DNA of 64,000 nt from Primula veris (lineage: Eukaryota; Streptophyta; Magnoliopsida; Ericales; Primulaceae). Of this stretch, positions 1-12,400 are shown one piece after another. The translations under genes and the position numbers were made by a program. Location of the stretch: NCBI GenBank assembly GCA_963682055.1, contig OY821740.1, positions 37,220,795 to 37,284,794 of the forward strand, given 5' to 3'. Position 1 is the first letter of the stretch; the number at the start of each line of letters is the position of its first letter. The notes beneath the pieces were generated by a model. That model worked only from the letters and a program-made list of their open reading frames with translations, was not told the origin of the DNA and made no database searches.

Positions 1-3000
1 ATGAGGGTTGGGTTGACATTGCTTTTGTTGCTGCTTTTCCCATGGTATGTATATTTCACAACTTTACTCAATTACATCTTTTCCTGATATAACCCAAGTC
101 ACAGACAATGCAAGGCAATATATTGGGTCCTTTATAGTTATGGCTATTTCCGCTTTATTTCCTATCAAGTCAAATTTCATGCATTTATAGTGGTATTAAC
201 TTTATGTAAATTATTAACTTTTTTGGACAAGTATTATATCCTTTTTAGAAACTCTGAGAAAAAATACTGCTTGAATGAAAATTCATGTCTCATAACTTAA
301 GTGGAATGAAGTAGAATAATATGGCTTGGAATTGAAATAAAGAACTGGTCATCTTGTGCAATAACTTATATAGACTAACTTTTGTAGTAGCATCAGGAAG
401 TAGAATGAATTATGTTTTCAACCTTTTCAATAACTTATATAGACTAACTTTTGTAATAGCATCAGGACGTAGAATGAAATATGTTTTCCACCTTTTCGAA
501 TGTAATTGTGCTGATATGTACGACAGCTATGATAGCTATAATTATGTTGCATCTTGTTAAATTACAAGAAGTTTGATAGTACCATCCCAAACCTGTCCCA
601 TGTTGAGTTCTCTGTTTCTTATCTGCAAGCAGTATATCCGTCCACCGTGGTCGTAATATATTAATTTTGATACATGCTCTTACAGTCTTATTTTGATTTT
701 ACTTTTTATAGTAAATAAGACTTATCTTGCGTTTTCGGGTAGATGAGTTATTAAGTTATAAGCTTGAGGCTTGGAGTGGAGGTCTTGAGATTGGGTTGTA
801 GACTGAAACTTAAAATTGAGTGCATTACTTTTATTGGGTTGTAGACTGAACTTAAAGAATAAGTGCATTACTTTAATTGAGAGGGGGAACATTTAATCTC
901 CTTGTAATCCTACTATAGTAACTATATCTTATGGGATAATTAATTTATATGAGCTTTTTATTAAGGCCACCGTGGTCGTTATTTTGTAATTTAAGATTTA
1001 AGGAATAGGTTCTCAAGATACTCAACATGATATCAATTTTACTGTACTTTAGACTTCTACCTGATCAGTGCTGTTTCTGTTTTCCTTCAATATCTATAAG
1101 TGAACATGCATGGCGAGGTCAGATAAAACAGACTTTTACAACTTATATTACTTTAAAATCTAATAACATATTATTTGGCACAATTTTTATCACTTAAAAA
1201 TTGAATGAATCGTTTATGAGATTTTATTTATTTAATTGGATACTTAGGTGACTTAAGGGTTCTGAATGTACTGTGTTTATTATAATTATTAGATTGTACC
1301 GCATTTTTAGAGGGAATTATGAATTCACCAAACTGATTATTAGATATTTCTAACGCGCATACTTATGCACATGAAAACCAAATTTGGTTGTCTGATCATA
1401 TGCTGTATATCCCCATAATAATGTCTAGCTGAATTATATGCAGTCATATCCCTGCTACAGTTAAGATTTTAATACTTTTTGAACCAATTAATCGAATTAT
1501 AATTTTTATGCTTGCGTTGCTTATGTTGATATATTATATTGTATACATCAAATCATATTTAAAGAAATTATAAAATTTTGTTTAGCTTGAAGCATTTAAA
1601 TGTCAGAAGTACTTGGAAAATGATATAACCTACATTATATCTTATTTGATTGGTGAGACGTTCATCAATCCATGTTTAAAGAAATTGTAAAAATTTTGTT
1701 AGCTCGAAGCATTAAAATGTTACAAGTACTTGGAAAATGCTAGAAATTACATTATATCTTATTCGATTGGTGAGATGTTTGGAAATGTTTTTCTTTCTTA
1801 GCATAAAAAAACACAGGAAAGTAGATATTTGCCATTTATACCCGAAAGATATCTGGCATAAAAAATTTCAGTAGGATTACGGTCATTTCTTGTTTTCCGT
1901 TTGATTCATATTATAGTACATTTTCTTTATGCAAATAAAATAGCAGGAAGTAAATAAATTGTGAAACTTCAGTTCTTTTAACTGGCTTTAGTTTACATGT
2001 TTCTTATTTGGTTATCATGCTGAGTCAAGCCAGAAAGCTGGCCAAAATCATAATACTGCTTTTAGTATCTTTAATATGACAGTTCACATGGACTTCATAG
2101 CTTAGTAAGTTGCAAAATTGAACCTTATATTGAACAATTGTTGCAACATTTTAGATCTTTATTTTGCTCTGAGTTTTTCTTTTCTTTTCATCTGATGTTA
2201 ATGAACAGATTACAAACTTCTAATTGTTATGATTTATAGGTTCAGCGGATGACACAGAATATACAGTTGATATTGGATTCGCTGAAAGATTCAGCCGTTA
2301 TAGAAGTCCAGGTTTTTAATCCTTCGTTATTATTATTTGAACTTGGATTCAGTATGTTGTTTTCACTTCAAAAGTGGAAGTATCTCGTTCACTTCTTTTT
2401 TTCTTGCTCTTGAAGTGGTTGTTTGGTTCCTCTAATTTTTTTTAGCTTTAGTAGTCCTTTTCCTTGCAGGCATTGCTGTGTTGTAATGACATCCTACCGT
2501 AGTGTCAAAGGAAATGTACATTTGTCATTTCTAAGAGTTTTCTTGACTAGTTATGGAATTCTTAATCAAGAAACTTCATCCTTGTTTTTATTGTTGTAAA
2601 GCTGAGTTGATAGGTTCGTACTGGATTCAGGATTTTAAGATTAGGGTGAAGGGAACTCTGTCTTCTGTCTATTCCATTTTTTATTTGCAGAAGCCACTTA
2701 GAACTTTTTTACTCTAATTTTGTAGTGGACAAACAAATATTCTGACTGAAACAAAATTGACTTTAATGGTTTGAGTTGGATGAGTCAATAGTCTGAAATG
2801 GTCTACTAGATTCTTATGGATACGCAATTTAGCCTCATTTTGAGGGAAATGAATTCTGAACTTTTGCTTCCTTGTATGCTGTGTATATATACGTGTTAAT
2901 AATACTTGGGCATCGACCCTCATAGTGGGCTTGTGGATGGGACGGTTTGGCTTAAGAGAGAGATAGGATATTCGTAATCTCTTGATAGTGTTGTATGTAG

Positions 3001-4586
3001 GACTTGTAGGATTTGTCTAAGGTCGAAATATCTAGCATGTATAACGTGGCCTTTGGGAAGTTATTTTGATTTATATTATATGACTTGAGGAAAATATTTA
3101 AGATCTATATTGATGGGTAATTTGGTGAAGGGCAAAAACCTCTTTCATGATCTCATTCCCTGATATGCTTTGGGTGACAATTTTTTTTAATATAACACTG
3201 TTAGAAAGTTGTAAAGCTAGAAACAGAACTAGTACGCGTATAAGATAAGTAATTTTAAACAGAATACATAACTGAAGGATCTTGAGTCATGGTGGAAACT
3301 GGAGAATGAACGTGATTTAATTGACAAACTAAGAGATATCTTTCGTACTCTATCCTAATTTTATTCAACTTTGATGTGTAAAAATTGATTGTAATTTGTG
3401 TCCTTTAAACTTATAGAGAAAGAGCATAAACCTCATAAGTACAATCCTTAGATTCTTATTTTCTAATTTCCAGATATGTATAACTTGATAATTGTTGTCG
3501 CTTATGGTAGAATGGGGAAATAACTGTCATTTTAAAAATGTAACTTGAACATTATGATAAACTTGCAAATTTTGAAAAGTTTCTGGATCCTTGTACTGAT
3601 TGTGTTTGGGATGCCCCCATAATCGGCCAGTGCTCGGTCTGTTTAGGCATTTTTTTCTCCAGCTTGTGACGTGGTTGTATACATTTTTTGGTTAGCTATT
3701 AATATATTACTTAAAAGTTAGCAGTCATTTTTTTTTTTGACTAGCTTGTTACTCATTATAGTAGTCAACTCTTTTTTTTTCCGGAAATGATAGAACTACA
3801 ACATTTGATATATCTCTCTTTTGTTCTTGTGCGAATTCTTCTTTAAGCACCTGACGCCTCTTCATCAGGGGTCACGTTTGATTTAAGATTTTACTTAGAT
3901 GCTCTTACGCTCCGTGAGAAAATATATTCTCTTGGAAGGTAGGGTGAGTTTTTGGTAGCAATCCTTTATACATTGAGGACTTCACGCCTTGTTAGATGCA
4001 TGTATACTTGTCAAGTAAGCTTGTATTTGATCTTTTTGAAACCTTGTTTTCTGGATTTTAAAATATACACTGAATGAAACATGGTTGGGAGATTGGTTCC
4101 AGAAAATCGTAAGAATTTCTTTTAATAAGAGGAAGGAATAATTGAGAACCTTACGAAAGCTTTTCTTCACTGTTCCAGAGTTTTTGGTATTCAGACAAAA
4201 AACAGTGACCTTGCCTTCTCTCGTCTACTCTGAAGTCTTTACTTCAGTCCGCCTATCACTTCTCTTACCGTTTATTTGTTCTCCAGAAATAGTAACTTGT
4301 TTCAGAAACACAACCGAAGCAAGAATTAATTGTTCTTTACTGTTTCTATGTTTTTCAGGGTAATCTTATAAGAAGGCGAAACGACTGGAAAAAATGGATC
4401 CTGTCTGTTCCTCGATCTTCTGCTGGTCCTTGCTCTCCAAGTCATGTTGATCCTGCCGAGAACACGCTCAGTGATTCCTATAAAAAAGTTACTTTGGATG
4501 ATGAAACAAATTTAAATGATGTTGCATCATATGAGGGCAAGGCTGTTTCTTCCTCAAGTGCTGCTCACTCAGATGTGGGTAATTAG
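1..4586 (+). CDS. La-related protein 1 (LARP1B/1C-like), 3' part only
   Basis: Partial gene; the 5' part lies before the window. Three exons join in frame: 1-44, 2240-2311 and 4359-4586 (TAG stop). Exon 1-44 reads EGWVDIAFVAAFPM from base 3, the middle of a La motif. Exon 2 continues VQRMTQNIQLILDSL with VIEVQ, and exon 3 opens GNLIRRRNDWKKWIL, the end of the La motif. All junctions are phase 0 with GT and AG. After the La motif only about 60 Ser-rich residues remain, so there is no DM15 repeat region. Known of the family: LARP1 proteins bind RNA in the cytoplasm and act in mRNA stability or translation; plant LARP1A has DM15 repeats, whereas 1B and 1C are shorter and lack them. I therefore infer the 1B/1C type. 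Intron 1 (about 2.2 kb) holds several tandem duplications. Family is fairly sure, subtype less so. Confidence 0.85.
358..495. repeat. 69-bp tandem duplication in LARP1-like intron
   Basis: Two adjacent copies of about 69 bp, each with AATAACTTATATAGACTAAC followed by TTTTGTARTAGCATCAGGA and ending CCTTTTC. They differ at only a few positions. The copies lie in intron 1 and encode nothing convincing. Confidence 0.85.
790..880. repeat. Short tandem repeat, about 45-bp unit
   Basis: Two copies built around TTGGGTTGTAGACTGAA and GAGTGCATTACTTT (second copy AAGTGCATTACTTT), inside intron 1 of the LARP1-like gene. Confidence 0.7.
1553..1784. repeat. Tandem duplication, about 116-bp unit
   Basis: Two adjacent copies, roughly 1553-1668 and 1669-1784. 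Both contain TTTAAAGAAATT, then AAGTACTTGGAAAATG, then ACATTATATCTTATT and GATTGGTGAGA. This is the third independent duplication in the same intron. Confidence 0.8.
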
Positions 4587-5699
4587 TAACGAGTTGTACA
4601 GTTGGTAATTCAAGCCTTAAATGAGAAATTTTGCTCTCAGGGAACGTGTAGGTCGATACTCGGTAGAAGTATATCTCAAGGCTCTGCTAAATCCGTGTTT
4701 TGAATGTTATTTAGAGGATCTGAGGCTTTTAAAATTTTGTTTCCATATTATTTTGATTTGAACTGGGCAACTCTATATATATTAACTTAACGTTATACAA
4801 TACAAATTTGACTGTGTAGCATGCTATGTTACGAATTTTGTTTCCGTAGGTTATAAGTTGTTTGTAGTACCTTATCTTCTATGCCATCTCAGTAACATTG
4901 AAAAACTTTCAAACAAAATGGAGCTACGGTTCATTGTCTATATAATCAAAAGTAGTTGACTTCTATTCTTTGATTTTCCCTATGGACAGATGCTGCAATG
5001 TTGCTATATCAGCTAGTCTCAGATGTTCTCGTGGTTAATATATTTTTCAATTATAATTCATCCAGCCTCTGAATGGAAGACATTAGACATTCATGTATTC
5101 ATAGGTCATGGTTTACAAAAGAAAGTTCTTTTAACGCGAAATCAGAAAGGTTTCTTTAATATACCTTGTCGGAATTAGTCTAATATTTTTATTATTCATT
5201 TGTTGTCATAGCAAAGTTAATCAACTTGCCTTGGTGGTACAATATTCTATTACATTTTTACAATATCCTTATCTTTTAAAACTTTATGTGATACAAAAAG
5301 TAGTGCGTTAAAGAGAGATACTTCTTTTGGAAAGTGTAAGCTACCATATTCTGAGAAGTTCGTTCGATGAGTCCGTTTCTTTCTCCGGAGAGCCTAATCC
5401 ACCAAATTATGCCTTTTTTATTCTATTCTATTTCTCTGCCAGCGTAATTTGACTTTGGATAAGATGGACATGATTTTGCACTATATCTTATCTTGGTCAT
5501 ATTTAAATAAATAAATAAATAGTATATGTAAAACTAGAGAAATGATTAATATGTTGTACTTGTTGAACTTAATCGATAGAAGGTCACGCATAAGTTCAAC
5601 TTATGCAATAAGTCACACTTTGATTAAAGCTAATTTAATTTCTAAATCCAAAAAACACATGCTTTCTTTTTCTTCCTAACTATGACTGTAGCGTTTTTT

Positions 5700-6008
5700 T
5701 TTTTTTTTTTTTGTCCCTCTCATTTCTGCAATCTCTCTTTCTCTCGTAACCCCAATCTCTGCTGCTAGTACTCTACGATGACTTCCTAACCTTAACTTCC
5801 AAATTCCAATGCTTCATTAGAGATGGTGGCGACGGTGGTCTGCTTTTATATGGAGTTAATAATCGTCATCGTTTGTGTCGATCTCTGTAACAATTTGATA
5901 GGTCGGCGTCACTTCCGTGTCAGGCGAATGGCTAGGGTGGCAGAGAGACACAAGGTGGCGCCCAGTGGTTGTGGATGTTCTTCATATCCTGAGTTTTTAG
6001 AATGAAAT
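5700..6008 (+). other. GC-richer patch with a 60-codon ORF, possible gene relic
   Basis: A CT-rich stretch (5715-5760) looks like a plant 5' leader. It is followed by an ATG at 5823 and an open frame to 6005 with Arg/Val-rich coding-like composition, unlike the AT-rich surroundings. I recognise no family. No splice donor or downstream exon is evident. It could be a gene fragment, a short non-coding transcript or chance. Confidence 0.25.
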
Positions 6009-7261
6009 GTATGGATAATACTTAATTTCTGGAAGTACGGTTTTAAATTTGATAATTTTTGGTAATTTCCCTTTCGTATATTGCAAAAGTATAAACAGTC
6101 CTTAGAAACATCAATAGTAAGTCGTCTACGTCAATAGTAAATGTACATCAATAATGGAACCACTTAATGAAGAACCGGTTATAGTAAATAACTCCTTCTT
6201 AAAGAAACCATTTTTTTTAATCAAAAAAATAACAATTTTATTGAGTTTTTGGCTTTTTGGCTTTTTGGCAGTTTGCTCTGACTGCCTCAAGCATCTAGGC
6301 TCAACTGTCAATAGCTTTTCAGATCATACCCCTTTTCCTAATTAGTCCAACAAAAAAACAAAGCAAAGAAAATAAAATATCAGGTTATGTTAACAACGAA
6401 TGTAAATCTAGAAATGAATTAAAAAATATGCATTTCCTAGCTAGTTGTTTCGATTGGAAACACAGACAACTAATATCATCTGGATTGTAGTGGCTAGATT
6501 TTACTTAGATAAAACTTGCCATGTACACAAAATTAAAACCTATGACCTACACATTTGTGCTATTTCTTGAAATTGTATTTATAGTACATTAGACTCAATA
6601 GTTCTACATATTAATGTATTGAAATATATAAATTTAATGCATTAGTGTCACGTTTGCTAGCCAACATCGTCTCTACAGTTAATGAACACACCACACTAAC
6701 GTCTGACACCATATTATGATGGTAATGAAGGATTTAACATGTCCAATTGGACAATAAACATGATCCCTGACAAAATTCTTACACTAACTAGTGAGTTATT
6801 GAGACTAATGTAGTTGTTCAAAATAAATCAAAAAAGAAATATCATAGAGTTTGGTTTTTAGGTAAAAAGAAAAAAATGGTATAAGAGAAAGAAAGTACTT
6901 CTCTTGAACTTGATATACACTAATAAAGAAACACAGATCCGGGTACAAGTGTAGTTTAAAGATTGTTCCCAAAAAGAGGAAAAAAAATGTGAAGAAAGGA
7001 CAACAGAATAACACTGTGAGTCTGTGATACAAAGCAAAACGAGTAAAAAAGATACGGGGAATCTAGGGATGATAACATGTCATTTCTTTTGGATATTCGC
7101 ATCCGTATATGAGGAAAAAGGCTACAGTTATCTACACTAATATGAGTCCTCATCGTGTGTACCTGTTCTATGTCCACTTATTTGTGTACACACACACCCT
7201 TCATCTAGATTTTTTCTCATTTTATTTTTTTGAAATTTCATACTTTCTTCTTTCCAAAATA

Positions 7262-7423
7262 AGTTTTGGTTGAAAATTTCAAAACTAAATCATATAATTT
7301 AATATTTGAATGGTATGATTAACTTTTGAAAATTTTCATTCCGACAATTTTGATACAAGTTATTGACCAATCAAAATTACACGTAGTTTTGTAATGAATA
7401 ATTAATTAAGAACGGATATGAAG
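7262..7423. mobile_element. Truncated Stowaway-like MITE
   Basis: This matches the right-hand three quarters of the family seen complete at 63653-63887. It has the internal palindrome GAAAATTTTCATTCCGACAA, then AAAATTACACGTAG, then AACGGATATGAAGTA at the right end. The usual CTCCCTCCGT left end is missing or decayed. Confidence 0.6.
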
Positions 7424-8029
7424 TATTAGTTAAAGTTTTGAAGCCAAATTAGATGAGTGGATACTACTAGTTTAATATATTCTTCGTACTCTTTGAGATT
7501 TTGTCAAACGTGCACTGAATCTAGTGTGAATGTTTATGCAGGAAAGACTATACTTAGGGATTGTGGTCGACACATTGGAGGTGTCTATTAGTGGAAGAGG
7601 GTTGCCTCTTTATATAGACTTCATATATATATAACGTTTCGTTGCTGACCATGTACAAATATCATCAGTTTTAAATCTTTTACGCACCACAATTTTATAG
7701 CATATCGGTCGCTTCTCAGAGACTTGGCTCACTTGAATACCTAAAAGATCGCCTTGTCGATGTAAGTACTTTTGTTGTGTATGGTGTGTTTTTACGGCTT
7801 TTGTCGTTTACTTCCAAGTATCTTAAATAGTCGATGTAAATGCAAAATAAATAGTTGCAATATTATTTTGTAGATTACAACGGGATATCAGATAAAACAC
7901 AATTTGTTCATTTATTTAGTCATATCAACAAAATAAAAAGAAAACATAAAGACCAATGAAAATTGATTACTGGTTGTGTATTTATTATGAATAGGTAGGA
8001 AAAAAAATTCAAAAAGAAATCGCATTCTA

Positions 8030-8469
8030 CCCTCCCTCGGCTTCTAATTAATTTTCATTTACGAAATTACGTACAATTTTAATCGGATATAAAATGTATT
8101 AAAATTATCGAAATAAAAATTTTCAAAAGTAAATTATATAATTTTATGTTTGAACTATATGATTAACTTTAAAAAAAATCCATTTCGACAATTTTGATAC
8201 TCCCTCCGTCCCAAATTGTTGGGACTATACGAAACTACGTGCAATTTTGACCGACAAATAACTCATATATAAGTTGTCGAAATCGAATTTTTCAAAATTT
8301 GTTCACATAGTTCAAATGGTGAACAAATTTTAACAATTTATATTTCAACAATTTAAACACGATATATTTGTCGGTCAAAGTTGCACGTAAATAGATAGAG
8401 CTTCAATGTTCTGGGACGGAGTAAGTATAATTCATTGGCCGATAAAAATTACACGTAGTTTCGTAATAG
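8030..8469. mobile_element. Stowaway-like MITE split by a later MITE
   Basis: The left half (8030-8199) starts TA-CCTCCCTC and runs through the family body to GACAATTTTGATA. The right part resumes at about 8424 with ATTCATTGGCCGATAAAAATT, ACACGTAGTTTCGTAAT. Removing 8200-8421 restores a continuous element body like those at 10893 and 63653. Its right terminus runs into the hAT-like insertion at 8478. Confidence 0.7.
8200..8421. mobile_element. Stowaway-type MITE nested in another MITE
   Basis: The left end CTCCCTCCGTCCC and right end GGGACGGAG are inverted and flanked by TA on both sides (8198-8199 and 8422-8423), the usual Stowaway/Tc1-Mariner target. It is about 222 bp, AT-rich and has no ORF. 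It sits inside the MITE that begins at 8030. Confidence 0.85.
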
Positions 8470-8477
8470 ACAATATA

Positions 8478-9173
8478 CGGAAGCAGCGCACCTGACTCAG
8501 AGTCAGAGTAACTCAAAATCATTTCAACCGTTTAATCTGTTTAAATAGATTAAAAATAAAAAGGAAAATGATTTTATTCACGCATTTTTACTACTCAAAA
8601 AATCAACCCACATTACATGAGGGTTTTGATTGTTACTAATATTATATTTAACAAATTTTTTATTTATAATTAATATTTAAATTTATGATAGTCTCAAATA
8701 GGGTTATAACATATTTTTATTTGGGTTTTTAGTGGGTTGAATTTTTAAATTTAACGATTTTTCTTATTTTTAATTAATATTTAAATTTAGAATAGATTCA
8801 AGTAGAGTTCTATTATATTTTTATTTGAGTTTTTAGTATGACGTGACTTGTACTGTTATATTCTAATTTTTTTTTATTCAAACGTAAATGTAAAAATTTT
8901 ATCACAAGTTTTTAAATATAAAAACAAATAAACTATACGTATAAATAAATAACTAGAAATATTGATATAATAATTAGTGTTGAGAATGAAAATAACTCTT
9001 TCTCTCCTTAGTAGTAGCAGTATTTTTTTTATTTTTTTTTGTTATCATACTTGGTGTTTTTACATTTAAATATTTTATTTTATTGTATGAGATATTCTTT
9101 AAGTAGATCCAAAGGTCAAAAAAATTTGAGTAAGATTGACTCGAAATTTGCTTGAGTCAGGCGCGCTGCTTGG
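8478..9173. mobile_element. Non-autonomous hAT-like element, 8-bp TSD
   Basis: The ends are inverted: GGAAGCAGCGCACCTGACTC on the left and, in reverse complement, CCAAGCAGCGCGCCTGACTC on the right. A perfect 8-bp target duplication ACAATATA flanks it (8470-8477 and 9174-9181), as expected for hAT elements. There is no transposase ORF. The interior holds an imperfect direct repeat of about 100 bp (about 8645-8739 and 8749-8845), each with TTAATATTTAAATTTA and ATATTTTTATTTG. The related element at 32471 shares the GGAAGCAG end and the GACTCAGAGTCA subterminal motif. Confidence 0.85.
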
Positions 9174-9466
9174 ACAATATATTTAAAATTAATTACTCCC
9201 ATATTATTACGTCTCGAAAACATAAATTGTGTAAAATATGTGGCAAAACAACTTGACTGTAGATAATTTGAATTAAAAAGTAGTACTTAATTTGTTAAAA
9301 TGGGCAAACAAGGTCTACAGGGTAAGCTAATTCTATTTTTGGTAAAAAGCAAAAGTAGTAAATTTAAAGATTATAGATATTGGTAAACCCCATTTGTAAT
9401 ATCTATCACACCCTCTTCTTATTTGTTTCCCCATCTTTTTATCTCTTTTTTGGTCCCCTTTTTCCC

Positions 9467-12400
9467 ATGGAAGAAGTATGGAATGACATATCTCTATCTC
9501 TCTCCTCCATTCATCAACACCCCTCCTCAAGACCCAATAATATTCATCCCCAACAACACTCTCTTAACTTTCAAGACTTTTTAGATCTTCACAAACCCAT
9601 CCAAAATACTAATAAAAACAACCCACAACTACAAAACCAGCTCTGTAGAGATGATGATGATGGTGGTGGTCTTTTGTTTTCCGGTGGAGCTCCTGCGACT
9701 GTTTTAAGCTTAGGTAACGTAGCTCCGGTACCAAAGAAGCGAGGATTGTTTGTCGAAACTGGGTGTAATGAGGAAGAGAGGAGTAAGAGGCTCATGAAGA
9801 ACCGGGAATCCGCTGATCGTTCCAGAGCTAGAAAACAGGCAATTATTACATCATTCATTCATTCATTCATATATGTGTATATGTATGTGTTTAAGTATGT
9901 ATAGTGGCGGAACTATGATTTAGATGTAGCTGAGGTTGAATTATATGTATATACTATTTTGTAATTAGGGGGTGATGAAAATACTTTAATCGTTAACTTT
10001 TCAGTAAAAATCATGAATTTTTTTCGTTTTTTCTTGATACGAGGGATGGTGTAAAACCATTTTACCATGTACTAGTTCCTCCCTGAGTATCTTGTTTTTA
10101 TTACGAATAACCAGTATTTATATTGATGTATCATACTATGTACAACATGTAAGATTCTTTTCATTTTTGTCATTGACTTTGTATATCTAGGGAAAATATC
10201 TTAAGCACAGGGAGGGTGACTGACATTTCTGATATTTTTTTAAAAGTTTTATTCTATTTTTGTACTAATATTTGTCAAAAAATGACGATTTGAGCCTCAT
10301 TTTTTTTTCAATGTAGTAAATTCGACACCTGTGAATTGTGATCGACCCGAATGAAAACAAGCATCATCCCTCCTTTGTCTTTTTCTGAATATATATGTAT
10401 ATTAAGTGTTCTTAAAAATCAAGTGTATTGTTGTATTTCAAGTCTTTTCATTATGTATCATTTACTGTGTAGACGATTTGTATAATTAATCCTACTCTAG
10501 TCCTTAAATTAGGGAAGAATGAAATGTAATTTACTCCTATTTAATTGTAAAACAGACTATGGGGGTCTTTTTTTTGGGTGCAAAAGTTTGGTGTGACTTC
10601 AGCTTGTATCAATCTAAACAAGTTAGTTAATTTATGTGTATATTATTATATATATTGTTCTTACAGAAATGCAGTACTATCTTCTATTTACATCATTTGC
10701 ATTATTGTCATCGACTTTCGATATTTATGGAAAACGCCTTACTTGAGTTGGCAATACTATGCCTGCCATTTCCCCATTTTAGAGAAATGGAATTCATACT
10801 GTAACAGTTTATCTGAAAAGTATGAATACCAAAGATCGTTTTGTACTTTTTTTAACATTATATTTTAGTGTTCAGCTAAGAAATAATTAATACTCATTTT
10901 GTTCCGATTTAATTGATCACTACGAAACTACGTGTAATTTTGATCGGCCAAGAACTTGTATTAAAATTGTCGAAATAAAAATTTTCAAAAGTTGATCATA
11001 TAGTTTAAATGTTAAATTTTATGATTAGATTTTAAAAAAATTCATTTCGACAGTTTTGATAAAAGTTATGAACCGATTAAAAGTACACGTAGTTTCGTAA
11101 TGGATAATTAAATGATAACGGATGGAGTAGTATTTCATTATAAATTATAAATCGTAAATGTAATGTAACAACAAACATAAAAGTTAAAACCAATTGCCCT
11201 TTTTTGGGGGTAAATTTTCGATGCAAGAGTCTGGTGTAGCTATAATATTTATCTTTTATTTGAAAATAAATGTATACATATTACGTTTTCCATATGACGA
11301 CATGGTAATGAGGGTTGTCTAACTTAATGGTGTCTAAATTTATATAGCAATATTGTCACTTTTGTTTCTTCTATTTGTGTTTTATTAAGAAGAATTTCAA
11401 CAACTTATTATTGCTAGTTTCTGAATATGTAATATGCTTATGTCTTTACAGTGACATTTGACTTACAGTCGGGACCAAAATACAATTTATATTCAAAAAC
11501 GATTCTGCAATTTTCTTCTTCTTATGAATACTCCGGTCCTTCATTGCAGATTTGACTTCAATTGCATTTAAAAGTTAGGGAGAGCCTAATATGCAACTTC
11601 TAAAATAACAACTTATCACATAGTACTATAATAGTAATCAAACTTTACCAAAGTTGAAGTTACCAATTTTACCAATTTTTATCAAAAATGTATTTATATT
11701 GTTTTCTTAATTATCATGTTACCTACTTTCATAATAAATAAATAAAAACTAATTACGTTATTTCTCCTTCTTTAACCAAGTAAAATTCTTTTCAAGTATT
11801 CTTATATCATATCTTGTTTCTTTTCTTCTTTACATATTTTCTATTATCATTAAACTTATATTTTATAAATTTATGGCATTACACGGAACTTATTACTAGG
11901 GTTACCTAACCTCATGGTTATTAAACATGTCAAACAAACTTAAAACGATCCATGTAAGAAGACAAAAGAAAAGGGTCCCCCATAGTTGATTCTTTATTAC
12001 AGTAAAAGTATAGTCACCTATCTATCAAACTATCACCAATAAGGCCTAGGAAATTATAAGAATGAATACACACTAAATATTGTCATGTTTGTTTGGGCAT
12101 TTTTATGTTTTTTGTTGCTTCTTCTTTATACCCTTTTTAAGCAAACTTTTGACCTTTTCTTCTTTTGTGGGTCCTGTGGGATGAATTATTACAGGCATAC
12201 ACTATAGAGTTGGAAAAGGAAGTAGCACGTTTAAAGAAAGAGAATGCACTGCTCAAAGGACAGCTTAAAATGGTAATACATTTCCAATTATTATGGTATA
12301 TTTTACTTTATCAAAATATATTTTGTAGAGTAAAGTGAGTAACAAATAATAGTAATACTAATACTTATCTAGTTATCTCATATTCATGCTCAGTTTTAAA

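Larger units (their letters stand above)
4587..9466. other. Intergenic region between LARP1-like and FD-like genes
   Basis: Nearly 4.9 kb with no supported gene. The first few hundred bases are probably the LARP1-like 3' UTR and terminator. A poly-T run sits at about 5694-5713, followed by a locally GC-richer patch to about 6005. From about 7260 to 9181 the DNA is mostly Stowaway-type MITEs and a hAT-like element, annotated separately. The last few hundred bases should hold the FD-like promoter; no convincing TATA box was picked out. Confidence 0.7.

Noticed and set aside
354..560. 68-codon ORF with an internal repeated peptide
   Set aside because: The repeat simply reflects the 69-bp DNA duplication in the LARP1-like intron.
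9380..9466. Upstream in-frame extension of the FD-like exon 1
   Set aside because: The extended frame begins with TTG rather than ATG and the added residues are hydrophobic and unlike FD. The ATG at 9467 starts a typical MEEVW terminus.
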